From Cytobacillus sp. FSL H8-0458 (GTDB taxonomy: Bacteria > Bacillota > Bacilli > Bacillales > Cytobacillaceae): a stretch of 64,000 nt of DNA. Below the pieces are notes generated by a model. That model worked only from the letters and a program-made list of their open reading frames with translations, was not told the DNA's origin and ran no database searches. Below, piece after piece: positions 16,736 through 25,492 of this stretch (positions are counted from its first letter, which is position 1; each line of letters starts with the position of its first letter). The position numbers were made by a program, and so were the translations under genes. The stretch is taken from the NCBI RefSeq assembly GCF_038002165.1, contig NZ_JBBOBR010000001.1, positions 3,472,001 to 3,536,000 of the forward strand, read 5' to 3'.

Positions 16736-18703
16736 TTGAGGCAATTGAAAAAGTCTTTTATCTTCTTTGTAACATTGCTTTTAATGACCATTTCTTCTGC
16801 GGCTTATGCAGAAAAACCGGGTCTTGAAGACTTCCCGGATCCTGCAGATGTGCAGTCCTGGGAGCTTCCTGAGGATATGACCTGGGAAGATTACCGGCCG
16901 GTGCCGGGAATTGACTGGCGCACAGCTGATATTGAGCCTGAAAGAGTTTTAAGGGGAGCGCTTGTCATTGTCGATTTTCCTGACAGGGAGTTTATTTTAA
17001 GTCAGCCGGAAGGATCTGAAGTGGCAGGCAACCCTATCGGCACCGGCAATATCCCGCGGGATGAAATCGGACAGTTCTGGGTGGATTTCCTGAACAAGCC
17101 GCAGCCGCTGAATAATCATCGGACGATTAATGAATATTGGAGAGAAAATTCGTATGGCAAATGGGCTGTTGAACTGGATTCATTTGGAACCTATCGTATG
17201 GACCACAATGAATTCCAGTATGGACTGAACGAATTCGGACAGCAATCCAATATGCCGGGAGAGTATCAGGCAAAAAATTTAAGATCTGAAGCAATGGAAA
17301 AGGCGCAAGCGGATATTGCCGCTTCAGGCAAAAATTACGATTTCACCTTCATCCTGCATGCCGGATATGATGAGTCAGGTGTCTGGCAGGAGTTTGGGGA
17401 AATGATGTTCCAGACGGCAGAAGATGTGGCGAAGGAATTTGGCCCGCCTTTTGAAGGATTCCCGAATTCCGCCAATACCCGCTATGTCCCTTGGACTTCG
17501 TGGCTTGCTGCGAAAAGCATCTGGTCCAGTGCAAGCCGGGGTGTTTCCATCCAGGGTGAAAACGATGGAATGGGAACCTTCGCTCATGAATTTGGCCATA
17601 TTATGAATTTGGGGGATAACTACAATAATCCATATGGAAAGCCTGTTTCCCGCTCCTATTCCGGACCTTGGGAATTAATGAGCCGTGGAAGCTTTAATGG
17701 TCCTGCAGGGCCTCATACACGCTGGATGGTGCTCCCTACTCTGGGCGGATCGGCACCGGCACATCACATGCTCCGGAACAAAATCAAGCAAGGCTTCTTA
17801 TCTGAAGACCAGTACTTGAACATCAGCCGGGAGGAATTGGCTGAATCCGGGCCTGTGTTTACTGATATCCTGGCACGTGCGGTACCGGCGGGTGTTGAGT
17901 TTGGCCGCAACGCCCTTCACGGCATCAACATCACTATGGAAGATCTGACGCCAAAGAATTCACTTGAGGACGACTGGCGTGCTGACATGCAGCGCGGGGA
18001 AAAATGGTACAACAACTATACAGTGGAAGTGGTGGACCGTGTAGGATTCGACTCGTTCACTCCAGACTCAGGGGTTCTACTGGCTAAAACCAAAAATACA
18101 GAAGCAGCACCAAACATCTGGGTCATTGACTCTCATGCAGAAGATATTCACAAGGTTGACTTTAAACGCCCTGACGGAACGGAAGCTATGTATTCCAAAG
18201 GGGATTACAGACAGCTTTCCGATTCTCTCTTCAAGGCAGGTACTGCTGAGGGAGTTGTCAGCGAATATAAAGACGAGCATAACCGTCTTCACTTCTACAT
18301 TCTAAATAAAAAGCTGGATAATGAAGGAGCACTCTCCTATCGAGTTGCCGTCCGTCATATGGATGAATCCGGCCCGGCTGCGAGAGGAGTCTCTGCTGAA
18401 AACAGCAAAGTCCAATTTGCTGCTCCCGGCAAGGTGGCAGCCTATTACTTCAAGGTAACCAATACGGGCAATGATACGGATCTTTTCCGCCTTAATGCCA
18501 AGACGGAAGCCGGCTGGGAACTCATGCTTGAGCATAATGTGATTGAGGTGCAAGCCGGTGAAACAGTGGAAGTTCCAGTTTACGTGAAAATTCCAAAAAC
18601 CAAGCCTGTACCGACAAACCTTACATTTACAAGCACCTCTGAAACTGATTCTGCCAAAACGGATACTATTACACGCCGTGTTGGCCCTGGTGCAGGAAAA
18701 TAA
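16736..18703 (+). CDS. Secreted M6-family (immune inhibitor A-like) metalloprotease
   Basis: 655 residues from a TTG with GGGAGGCG eight bases upstream. Signal peptide ends near AYA-EKPG. Zinc site HEFGHIMNLGD (about residues 284-294, HExxH plus downstream Asp) identifies the M6/InhA peptidase domain. The C-terminal 110 residues look like a beta-sandwich (NPCBM/COG1470-like 'VTNTGNDTDLFRL'). Shorter than B. thuringiensis InhA (~800). Likely a degradative exoenzyme. A strong hairpin follows the stop. Confidence 0.85.
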   Translation: MRQLKKSFIFFVTLLLMTISSAAYAEKPGLEDFPDPADVQSWELPEDMTWEDYRPVPGIDWRTADIEPERVLRGALVIVDFPDREFILSQPEGSEVAGNPIGTGNIPRDEIGQFWVDFLNKPQPLNNHRTINEYWRENSYGKWAVELDSFGTYRMDHNEFQYGLNEFGQQSNMPGEYQAKNLRSEAMEKAQADIAASGKNYDFTFILHAGYDESGVWQEFGEMMFQTAEDVAKEFGPPFEGFPNSANTRYVPWTSWLAAKSIWSSASRGVSIQGENDGMGTFAHEFGHIMNLGDNYNNPYGKPVSRSYSGPWELMSRGSFNGPAGPHTRWMVLPTLGGSAPAHHMLRNKIKQGFLSEDQYLNISREELAESGPVFTDILARAVPAGVEFGRNALHGINITMEDLTPKNSLEDDWRADMQRGEKWYNNYTVEVVDRVGFDSFTPDSGVLLAKTKNTEAAPNIWVIDSHAEDIHKVDFKRPDGTEAMYSKGDYRQLSDSLFKAGTAEGVVSEYKDEHNRLHFYILNKKLDNEGALSYRVAVRHMDESGPAARGVSAENSKVQFAAPGKVAAYYFKVTNTGNDTDLFRLNAKTEAGWELMLEHNVIEVQAGETVEVPVYVKIPKTKPVPTNLTFTSTSETDSAKTDTITRRVGPGAGK

Positions 18704-18707
18704 ACGA

Positions 18708-18740
18708 TTAAAAAAGGGACAGGCCCGCCTGTCCCTTTTC
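18708..18740. terminator. Bidirectional terminator AAAAAGGGACAGG / CCTGTCCCTTTT
   Basis: Near-perfect hairpin between convergent genes, A- and T-flanked so it works both ways. The same GGGACAGG word forms another hairpin at 22773-22826. Confidence 0.85.
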
Positions 18741-18746
18741 ATTTGC

Positions 18747-19247
18747 CTACTCTTTTGAATGCAATTGGTTCTTATAAAACTTTAAAAATCCCACAAACAC
18801 CATAACCGCTCCTGCTGTGTTGCAGGCGATCCTGATCCAATTGATCATCAGAAACTCCCTTGCCGTCTGTTTCAGAAATTCCACTGAATGAACACTCTGC
18901 CCCTCAATAAACATTATTTCATTCCGCGGCCATTCAAATAGCATGGAGATGAGCCCCAGGAGAATCATAACAAGGATACTTCCCAGAACCCAGCTTCGGG
19001 CAGATTTTATTTTCCACACCAGAATCAGCGCCCCAGCCCCAGTGATCCAGCTCGCTAACCCAAGCGGCGGGAAAAACGTATGAGGACTCGCAACCTCCAT
19101 AAAGTCCATCGAAACCTTAAACGATTCCGGCACGTTATGAAAAATATTCGGATACACCATGAATACCTCCAGTACAAAAGCCCCCAGCATAATAAAGGTG
19201 ATCCATAAATATGAAACCATAAAGAAATACGTCAGTTTTTGCTTCAT
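18747..19247 (-). CDS. Four-helix membrane protein (DUF1772-like)
   Basis: 166 residues with four membrane helices. The C-terminal 'FLMINWIRIACNTAGAVM' resembles the NW.R motif of the DUF1772/anthrone-oxygenase-like family, but this is a weak likeness. Its start overlaps the stop of the upstream gene (ATGA), so the two are co-translated. Function unknown. Confidence 0.6.
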   Translation of the reverse strand: MKQKLTYFFMVSYLWITFIMLGAFVLEVFMVYPNIFHNVPESFKVSMDFMEVASPHTFFPPLGLASWITGAGALILVWKIKSARSWVLGSILVMILLGLISMLFEWPRNEIMFIEGQSVHSVEFLKQTAREFLMINWIRIACNTAGAVMVFVGFLKFYKNQLHSKE

Positions 19248-19855
19248 TCCTTTTCCTCCTTCATGTTTTGTTTCTTCTTATACTGCCAGGCAGGTACCAT
19301 TACTGCGGATAAGGCAGCCAGATAAAACGGCAGAAATTTAATCCCCACTCGCTGATCGAATACATAGAAACTAATGATTCCAATTAGATTGGATAAAATA
19401 ACTCCTGCTGTTAATCCGCCGGCTGCACCAGCCAATACCCAAACCAGAAGCCCTCTGTTTTTTTCTTTAGAGCGAACAGGCTCCTGCGGCTTCCATACCT
19501 TTCGGACCGCAGCCGCGCCTGCCCCAAGAAACAGTACTCCCGCAACCGGGTGGAACGCTCCAAGCCAGCTGATTTTCCAGCCCATATTGGCAGTGAAATA
19601 CATGGCAAACAGCAGCTGAAAAACGGCTATCATTTCCTTATAAATCCTTTTAAAAAATCCTCCTGCCAGCGCACTCAGCATCAACAGCACCGGAATGGCA
19701 TAGCCAAACAAATGCACAAACCTTTTATGGGCGGCCCACTTGGACGGATCCCCAAAGATCGACATCCCCGCCAGCAAAAACTGAATCAACAGGCAGCCCA
19801 GATATACCAAGCCCAATCCTATATAACTATTTTCAGCCATTGTTCTTTTTGGCAT
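19244..19855 (-). CDS. Membrane protein, DUF6220-like N-terminal part
   Basis: 203 residues. The first ~120 residues look like the DUF6220 four-helix family (histidine in WAAHKRFVHLFGY and HPVAGVL). A basic loop and two more helices follow. The layout suggests two fused membrane units. Translationally coupled to the next gene by a 4-bp overlap. No known function. Confidence 0.6.
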   Translation of the reverse strand: MPKRTMAENSYIGLGLVYLGCLLIQFLLAGMSIFGDPSKWAAHKRFVHLFGYAIPVLLMLSALAGGFFKRIYKEMIAVFQLLFAMYFTANMGWKISWLGAFHPVAGVLFLGAGAAAVRKVWKPQEPVRSKEKNRGLLVWVLAGAAGGLTAGVILSNLIGIISFYVFDQRVGIKFLPFYLAALSAVMVPAWQYKKKQNMKEEKE

Positions 19856-19955
19856 TTCCTTTCATCTCCTCTCCTGTTCATTTACAAAACCATTCTAAGC
19901 AGAGGTTCTAACAGCACTCTTATCAAATTCTTACAGAAATATTAAATCCGGAAAT

Positions 19956-19990
19956 AAAAAAAGAACGCATAGAAAATCTATACGCTCTTA
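19956..19990 (-). terminator. Terminator of the second two-component operon
   Basis: Minus strand AAGAGCGTATAGA-tttt-TCTATGCGTTCTT followed by TTTTT. Confidence 0.85.
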
Positions 19991-20677
19991 CCGTTTAAAT
20001 CGATAGCCCACACCCCAAACCGTTTCGATATAATCCGGTTCGGATGGGTCTTTTTCAATTTTCTCCCTTAGCCTTCTGATATGAACTGTCACGGTTGTGA
20101 CATCCCCATAGAAATCAAATCCCCACACCTGCTCGAGCAGATGCTCTTTACTGAACACCTGGTTCGGGGAGGAAGCCATAAACAGCAGCAGGTCAAACTC
20201 CTTGGCCGTAAGGATTTTTTCTTGATTGCCTGCAAATACTTTCCTTGTACCCGGCTGAATCAGCAAATCCCCAACCCTGATATCTTCATCCTTGCCTGGA
20301 CCGCTGGAAACCAGCCTGTCATATCTGGCTATATGCGCCTTCACCCTGGCGATCAATTGATTGGGATTAAAAGGCTTGGCAATATAATCATCCGCTCCCC
20401 GGCCCAATCCCCTGATCATATCAATGTCCTCATTTTTTGCCGTCACCATAATAATGGGTATCTCTGTAACCTCCCTGATTTTCCTGCAGACTTCATATCC
20501 GTCCATATCCGGAAGCATCAGATCCAGCAGAACCAGCCGATAGGCGTTTGTTTTTAAGCGTTCCAGCCCTTCCTGACCCGTTGCCGCAATATCTGCCTCA
20601 TACTGGTTCAATTCCAGGTAATCCCGTTCGAGCTCAGCAATACTGGGCTCATCTTCAATGATCAAGATTCTCTCCAA
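19988..20677 (-). CDS. OmpR-family response regulator
   Basis: 229 residues: receiver with phospho-acceptor in LVLLDLMLPDMDG and Lys in YIAKPF, winged helix ending YIETVWGVGYRFKR. Starts at a TTG directly after the kinase stop codon (TGA-TTG) with AAGGGGGG upstream, so kinase comes first in the operon. Target genes unknown; the membrane-protein pair at 18.7-19.9 kb lies downstream but behind a terminator. Confidence 0.9.
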   Translation of the reverse strand: MERILIIEDEPSIAELERDYLELNQYEADIAATGQEGLERLKTNAYRLVLLDLMLPDMDGYEVCRKIREVTEIPIIMVTAKNEDIDMIRGLGRGADDYIAKPFNPNQLIARVKAHIARYDRLVSSGPGKDEDIRVGDLLIQPGTRKVFAGNQEKILTAKEFDLLLFMASSPNQVFSKEHLLEQVWGFDFYGDVTTVTVHIRRLREKIEKDPSEPDYIETVWGVGYRFKR

Positions 20678-21769
20678 TCATCTTCCCCCCTTTTTTAACG
20701 TAAAAAAGATACTAAGCCCCTGTCCGGCTCCGCCCTTTGCCCAAACGGTCCCCCCGTGGCCTTCAATAATTTTTTTTACAATGGCCAGACCCAGCCCGCT
20801 GCCGCCTGTGGCAGAATTCCGGGAGACATCCGTACGGTAAAAGCGGTCAAATAAATGAGGAAGCTCGTCGTGTGAAACGCCAGCACCATTGTCCTGAATT
20901 TCAACCGCGACATCCTCCGCTTTTGATGACAGCCTGACGACTAATTCTTTCTTTTCTTCCTTCATGTATTTCAAGCTATTCTGCACAATATTGCCAACTA
21001 CGCGATTTAATTTCTCCCTGTCAGCCTGTACCCGATACGATTGATTCGGCTCGCACTCAAGACGGAGACTGACAGGCTGTCCCGCCAGATTAAACCGAAG
21101 CTCCTCAAGGTAATCATCAAAGTAGGACGCTAAATCCAGCTCCCTCAAATCATAAGGAACATTCGGCAAATCAAGCTTGGAATACAATAAAAGCTCTGAG
21201 ATCAAAGCTTCCATATCATCCGCCTTTTTTTCAATTGTGCCCAAATATCGTTCCATCTTTTCCGGCGTATTCGCCACACCATCTGCCAGGCCTCGGATAT
21301 AGCCCTTAATGCTCGTTAAAGGGGTTTTTAAATCATGGGAAATGCTTGCAATCAATTCCTTCTGATTTTCTTCATACAGCTTTTGCATCGCTGCGGCTTC
21401 CTTCAATCGGCTTCTCATGCTTTCAAACGCCATGGCTAGTTCGTTCAGCTCATCCTTTTTCCCTGAAACCACTATTTTTGTATCCAGATTTCCTCTGCTG
21501 ATATCATTCGCCGACTGCTTCAGCCGGAGAAGCGGAGCAATGATGCTTTTCGAAACAAGGAAAGTCAGGATTCCATTGGTCAAAACCAGCACCCCGACCA
21601 GCAGATAAATCCGAATCGACCGGAAAAATTCGAGATCCTCCTGATCCACTGAACCTTTCACAGGATAAAACAATACATACCCAATGACCATTTCCAAAAG
21701 CAAAAATAAAACAACAGGAAGCAGCACCATCCCTATATTCGATAAAATCAATCGTTTTTTTATGGACAT
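20678..21769 (-). CDS. HAMP-containing sensor histidine kinase
   Basis: About 363 residues. Two membrane helices with a short external loop, HAMP linker (about 80-135), HisKA box ASISHDLKTPLTSIKGY, and ATPase N, G1 and G2 boxes (NIVQNSLKYM, DNGAGV, GSGLGLAIVKKI). Start 21769 has GGGGTGA seven bases upstream. Pairs with the downstream regulator. The short sensor loop suggests a membrane or transporter-linked cue, but this is a guess. Confidence 0.9.
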   Translation of the reverse strand: MSIKKRLILSNIGMVLLPVVLFLLLEMVIGYVLFYPVKGSVDQEDLEFFRSIRIYLLVGVLVLTNGILTFLVSKSIIAPLLRLKQSANDISRGNLDTKIVVSGKKDELNELAMAFESMRSRLKEAAAMQKLYEENQKELIASISHDLKTPLTSIKGYIRGLADGVANTPEKMERYLGTIEKKADDMEALISELLLYSKLDLPNVPYDLRELDLASYFDDYLEELRFNLAGQPVSLRLECEPNQSYRVQADREKLNRVVGNIVQNSLKYMKEEKKELVVRLSSKAEDVAVEIQDNGAGVSHDELPHLFDRFYRTDVSRNSATGGSGLGLAIVKKIIEGHGGTVWAKGGAGQGLSIFFTLKKGGR

Positions 21770-21793
21770 ACAGTCACCCCGGTTTTGTATCAT

Positions 21794-22252
21794 AATAGCC
21801 GGGTTGAACCCAGCTTGATAGTCTTGAAAGAAGTATAAACAAAGATTCTAACCAAAACATTATGCAGTTATTACAAATTTCTTAACAGCAGGTTTTTTTG
21901 TGGTGATTTACACGTTTTTGCGCGGAGGGGTGGTGTAGAGTTCCTGAATTTTCAGGTTAACACCGGGTTTGGACTCTAACTCGCGCTTCCTGCTTTTTGT
22001 ATCTGAAGTTGCAGCGGATTCGGACTCTAATTCACGATTACCTGTCTTTTGTGTCTGAAGTTGCACCAGGTTCGGACTCTGACTCGCGATTACCTGTCTT
22101 TTGTGTCTGAAGTTGCACCAGGTTCGGACTCTAATTCACGATTACCTGCTTTTTCTGTCCGAAGTTAAACCTAGGTTCGGACTCTGCCCCTCGGATTTTC
22201 GCTTTTTGTGTCCGAGATCCTCCAGTTCCTGTGGTTTAAGTTAAAAAGCATC
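21794..22252. repeat. Kinase promoter region and 52-bp-period repeat array B
   Basis: The repeat word t(t/c)ggactc starts at 21968, 22019, 22071, 22123 and 22176, intervals 51, 52, 52 and 53 bp. Units align with array A at 990-1262, including the last unit (ctctgcc...ggattttc). Units 2 to 4 are nearly identical to each other. No reading frame is supported. The stretch 21794-21900 between the array and the kinase should contain the operon promoter. Confidence 0.85.
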
Positions 22253-22285
22253 AAAAAAAGTGCACAGATTCATTCTGCACACCAG
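22253..22285 (-). terminator. Terminator of the two small membrane genes
   Basis: Minus strand GTGTGCAG-aatgaat-CTGTGCAC then TTTTTTT. Confidence 0.75.
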
Positions 22286-22311
22286 CTCCCTGCCTTACAC
22301 TAAACGATTCA

Positions 22312-22512
22312 CTATTTATTCTTGCTTTCCATTCTAAAAAGGATCTGATCGAGCTTTTCTTCCATGCGCTTTAACCTGTCGTTTCTTCTCTTGAAAATAA
22401 AAAAGAAAATGACGAGAATCCCAGGAATGGTCAATAAAAAGGAGAAAGCCAAGAGCTGAAATAAAATATCCCCGGCATTCAATCCGGCTAGAGCAAATGT
22501 GAACGAATTCAT
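22312..22512 (-). CDS. Small membrane protein (DUF4083-like)
   Basis: 66 residues: one or two membrane helices, then a basic RRNDRLKRMEEKLDQIL tail. It resembles the DUF4083 small proteins of Bacillus (GDILFQL... then a charged RIEKKLD helix). Overlaps the upstream gene by 4 bp (ATGA). Function unknown. Confidence 0.65.
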   Translation of the reverse strand: MNSFTFALAGLNAGDILFQLLAFSFLLTIPGILVIFFFIFKRRNDRLKRMEEKLDQILFRMESKNK

Positions 22513-22709
22513 GATGGATCCCCTTTCCGTGATGACATGCTTAAGGTATATAGCTGCCTAAGGGATACTACTAGAGCAAATACAGCCAAGGCATTGGTCA
22601 CGGAAAAGAAATCTATGTCCGTTAACATGTTCCTGATCATTAATAATATTGCTATGACTGAAATGATAATGGCCGAGTAAAAATCAAACCTGCTGCTATT
22701 TTCTTTCAA
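22509..22709 (-). CDS. Small two-helix membrane protein
   Basis: 66 residues, two membrane helices, no recognised family. AAAGGGGGA lies before the ATG at 22709, and the stop overlaps the next start, so it is coupled to the DUF4083-like gene. Confidence 0.65.
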   Translation of the reverse strand: MKENSSRFDFYSAIIISVIAILLMIRNMLTDIDFFSVTNALAVFALVVSLRQLYTLSMSSRKGDPS

Positions 22710-22772
22710 AACCAGCTCCCCCTTTTTAGTAGTTTACGATTTTACAGGAGAGAAAGTTTCATGTTCAGCCAT

Positions 22773-22826
22773 AAAAAGGGACAGGTTCATTTTCCCCCAT
22801 CCCTCTGGGACAGTTGACCTGTCCCG
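22773..22826. repeat. GGGACAGGT...ACCTGTCCC REP-like hairpin
   Basis: Nine-bp inverted repeat (22778-22786 with 22817-22825) enclosing a second gggaca word. It ends in a T tract on the minus strand and is placed after the DUF2812 gene. It can act as its terminator. The motif is shared with 18708-18740. Confidence 0.6.
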
Positions 22827-22840
22827 TTGTCCCACTTGCA

Positions 22841-23410
22841 CTATTTCTCTCTCAACATTGAATATTTACGATAAGCTTTATAGAAACTGCTGCAGAAGAA
22901 CACAGCCATAAAGACTGGAAGCAGCCTTAAAAGGACAAATGGAGTCTCAAATAAAAAGGCTTTCCAAAATAATGCACCTTCCATACTCCAAAGACCCTCG
23001 GCTAAATATAAGCCTGAATCCTTATAAAGCATATAAGAAAAATACAATAACAGTAACCCTAAACCAGATGAATAACCCATCAGCCTTTTATAATAATTAC
23101 TTTCTGATTGGCGATCTGAAAAGATTTGAATTTGACCATCATCCTCTTTTTGCCAATATCGAATTCCGCCAAGCCACGGCCCATTTATATAAGCCCAGCC
23201 GAAATCTTCATATAACCCTTTGTAATCTTCGAACTTTTTCTTTGAAAAATAATCTTGATAATCGAGCAGCATCACATATCTCTTGTCTGTTTTTTCGAAA
23301 GTGTATATTCCCAATCCGCTAATATTTGTACAGCGATAGCCTTTTTGCAATTGCTCGTTCAGCCAGTGCTCCTCTTTTTCAATATCAAAAAACATCTTAA
23401 ATTTCTTCAT
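22841..23410 (-). CDS. DUF2812 membrane protein
   Basis: About 189 residues. The N-terminal soluble domain (MKKFKMFFDIEKEEHWLNEQLQKGY...) and the WQKEDDGQI segment are typical of DUF2812, followed by two membrane helices. Start 23410 has GAAGGAAG eight bases upstream; it overlaps the end of padR. DUF2812 genes very often follow a PadR regulator, as here; their job is unknown. Confidence 0.82.
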   Translation of the reverse strand: MKKFKMFFDIEKEEHWLNEQLQKGYRCTNISGLGIYTFEKTDKRYVMLLDYQDYFSKKKFEDYKGLYEDFGWAYINGPWLGGIRYWQKEDDGQIQIFSDRQSESNYYKRLMGYSSGLGLLLLYFSYMLYKDSGLYLAEGLWSMEGALFWKAFLFETPFVLLRLLPVFMAVFFCSSFYKAYRKYSMLREK

Positions 23411-23714
23411 TCGATTCACTTCCTTCGTACAGGGATAAAATATGCAGCAGCCTGTTTTGTTCGATTTTCAAAATTTCGCTTCCTTCCGCGGTAATCATAT
23501 AAACTTTTCTCCGGCCTGACTCTCCAACAGGTTCGATCCAGGCATGCTTATTCAAATTTTCAATTGCACCGTATAACGTACCTGCCGCTAAAATAACAGT
23601 GCCGTTACTTATCTCTTCTATCTTCTGCATGACGGCATAGCCATGGAGCGGCTCACGCAGAGCTAATAAAATATAATGCATGGTTTCAGACAACGGTAAT
23701 AATTTATGTTTCAT
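23397..23714 (-). CDS. PadR-family transcriptional regulator
   Basis: 105 residues: winged helix with HGYAVMQKIEEISNG and GTLYGAIENLNKHAWIEP, then a short dimerisation helix. Translationally coupled to the DUF2812 gene. Three copies of a (c/t)agttca(a/g)ct word in front of the gene (23731-23780) suggest autorepression, as usual for small PadR proteins. Confidence 0.88.
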   Translation of the reverse strand: MKHKLLPLSETMHYILLALREPLHGYAVMQKIEEISNGTVILAAGTLYGAIENLNKHAWIEPVGESGRRKVYMITAEGSEILKIEQNRLLHILSLYEGSESNEEI

Positions 23715-23728
23715 AATCTCATCCTCTA

Positions 23729-23781
23729 TTCAGTTCAGCTATATAGTTCAACTTAATAACAGAATAATACAGTTCAACTGA
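23729..23781. promoter_or_regulatory. Candidate PadR operators
   Basis: cagttcagct at 23731, tagttcaact at 23744 and the perfect palindrome cagtt-c-aactg at 23770-23780, in the promoter region of the padR operon. Confidence 0.55.
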
Positions 23782-23856
23782 ATAGTCAACAACCATTTCA
23801 GCATAGTCAAAGGAACTTTAAGCAAAAAGCTTGAGAACCAGGGGAAAATCAAACTA

Positions 23857-23890
23857 AAAAGCCGCTTTCCTTACGCAAGGGAAAGCAACT
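23857..23890 (-). terminator. Terminator of the TetR gene
   Basis: Minus strand GCTTTCC-cttgcgtaa-GGAAAGC then GGCTTTTT. Confidence 0.7.
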
Positions 23891-23946
23891 GTTTGTGTAG
23901 TTTTATTCACTTAAATGGCCCTACGGTTGAACACAAAAGCTCCTGT

Positions 23947-24531
23947 TTACCAGTTAATGAATCCGCTGAGGCAATGGGAAATCACGGACATCGTTTCTTC
24001 AATCGAGCGTTCATCCGGGCTTTCTGCGATCCACAATGCCGATTCGTTCAGAGCGCCGGAGAGAAAATGTGTTAAAGCGTTCAGGGGGACCGGCTTTAAA
24101 TTTCCCTGTTCCTGCATAATCTGGAGTTGATCGCGCAGATGCCGCATTGAGTGCTGTTCGTCCATGCTGCGCCAGACTTCCCACCCCAGTACGGCCGGTC
24201 CGTCGATGAGCAGAATGCGTCTTGTTCGCAGTTCAACGGCCGACGCGACGAATGCACGGCAGCCCAGGGTCAGTTGTTCCCAGGGATTCTCGCTCTGGGA
24301 CGCTTCAGCTTCAACCCTGTCTCCGATTTCCTTCTGAACCGCCTCAAGTACAGCCTGGAACAATCCGCGCTTATTTCCAAAGTGATGGTATAGAGCGCCG
24401 CGTGTCAGGTTCGCTTCGGCGACGATGTCCTCCATTGACGATGCCGCGTAGCCTTTCTCAGTAAAATGTCTTCGGGCCACCTTGATCAGCGAAGCAATCG
24501 TTTCATATGTCTCTTCCTTGTTTCTTTTCAT
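23947..24531 (-). CDS. TetR-family regulator
   Basis: 194 residues. Helix-turn-helix ASSMEDIVAEANLTRGALYHHFGNK at about 30-55, followed by an all-helical ligand domain. It sits downstream of a VOC-family gene on the same strand; a palindrome ACATAC-N5-GTATGT in front of that gene is the likely operator for the pair. Ligand unknown. Confidence 0.88.
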   Translation of the reverse strand: MKRNKEETYETIASLIKVARRHFTEKGYAASSMEDIVAEANLTRGALYHHFGNKRGLFQAVLEAVQKEIGDRVEAEASQSENPWEQLTLGCRAFVASAVELRTRRILLIDGPAVLGWEVWRSMDEQHSMRHLRDQLQIMQEQGNLKPVPLNALTHFLSGALNESALWIAESPDERSIEETMSVISHCLSGFINW

Positions 24532-24729
24532 CTCGACTTATTCTCCTATATGTGTTTTGCCTTAGAAGTACCTCGAGTTATAAGGCTTTCCTCACCTGAA
24601 GCGACTAGTGCTCTTAACCCTTGGCCGGCGGTAAATGAGGTGCGATCGATCCAGAGAGCCGGTGGGCAAGCTCGATTCCCGTAATGTGTTTTAGAGCTGT
24701 GAGTCATCATTTCATCGATCCATTACTTC

Positions 24730-25146
24730 TCATTTGTATTGATCGCTGTATTCCGAGGAAGGAGGAATGATCTTGATGATATCGATCAAGACCCCATTTG
24801 GATCGTTCGTAATGAAATGCCGCTGTCCGAAGGCTTCGTCGCGGAGCTCAAGCCTTAAGGGGAGCTTCTTGCCAACGATTAGCCTTTCGTATTCCGCATC
24901 GACGTCTTCTACTTCGAAGTTAAGGATAAGTCCCTTCACCGAATGACGATAAGCTTCCGGTATGGTGGGATGTCCCGACTCCAGGATCGCCAACTCGAGT
25001 GCGGTCTGATCCTCCTTGACCAACCGCAAACTTACGTACCAATCAGATTCAAATGTCGCTTCGAATCCGAACAGAGTCCGATAAAAATCCGCGGTACCTA
25101 CCACCTGTTCCGTCATAATGACCGGGTAGAAACTTGTTGTTTTCAT
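24730..25146 (-). CDS. VOC-family (glyoxalase/bleomycin-resistance-like) protein
   Basis: 138 residues with the beta-alpha-beta-beta-beta pairing of VOC proteins: [23 protein letters not shown], then [22 protein letters not shown]. Could bind a small toxic molecule or act as a dioxygenase/isomerase. GGGGGAAGTG precedes the ATG. Upstream partner of the TetR gene. Confidence 0.82.
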   Translation of the reverse strand: MKTTSFYPVIMTEQVVGTADFYRTLFGFEATFESDWYVSLRLVKEDQTALELAILESGHPTIPEAYRHSVKGLILNFEVEDVDAEYERLIVGKKLPLRLELRDEAFGQRHFITNDPNGVLIDIIKIIPPSSEYSDQYK

Positions 25147-25184
25147 AGTTCACTTCCCCCTTACCAGTTAATACCATAACATTA

Positions 25185-25201
25185 ACATACAAACAGTATG
25201 T
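25185..25201. promoter_or_regulatory. Candidate TetR operator
   Basis: Inverted repeat acatac-aaaca-gtatgt about 40 bp upstream of the VOC start codon, overlapping the probable promoter. Confidence 0.6.
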
Positions 25202-25360
25202 ATGTAAATAGTTGATACAACCATAGAGGAAGGAAATCAAGGGAATTTTTTAACACAGCAAACCTAACCCAGCCGGTTGAAAGATTGTATGAACTCTCTT
25301 CTATAAAACTGAGCTCCCTAACTTTTACGCGGCTTGATAACAAAAATTATCTTCTATATA

Positions 25361-25393
25361 AAAACCGCTCAACACAGTTGATTGAGCGGTTTT
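25361..25393. terminator. Strong orphan bidirectional hairpin
   Basis: aaaaccgctcaa / ttgagcggtttt, perfect 12-bp stem. No gene ends next to it on the plus strand; it may stop read-through from the zinc gene. The rest of 25241-25492 has no supported gene. Confidence 0.8.
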
Positions 25394-25458
25394 CTAATTC
25401 AAATAAAACAGTTCAGATCCGTTGGTTTAAGTTCATTTTCTATACACTTATCCAAATT

Positions 25459-25480
25459 AAAAAGACATCCGATGTCCGCC
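25459..25480 (-). terminator. Terminator of the zinc lipoprotein gene
   Basis: GACAT-cgg-ATGTC hairpin with TTTTTAAT on the minus strand, 15 bases after the stop. Confidence 0.7.
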
Positions 25481-25492
25481 TTAAAAGATTGT

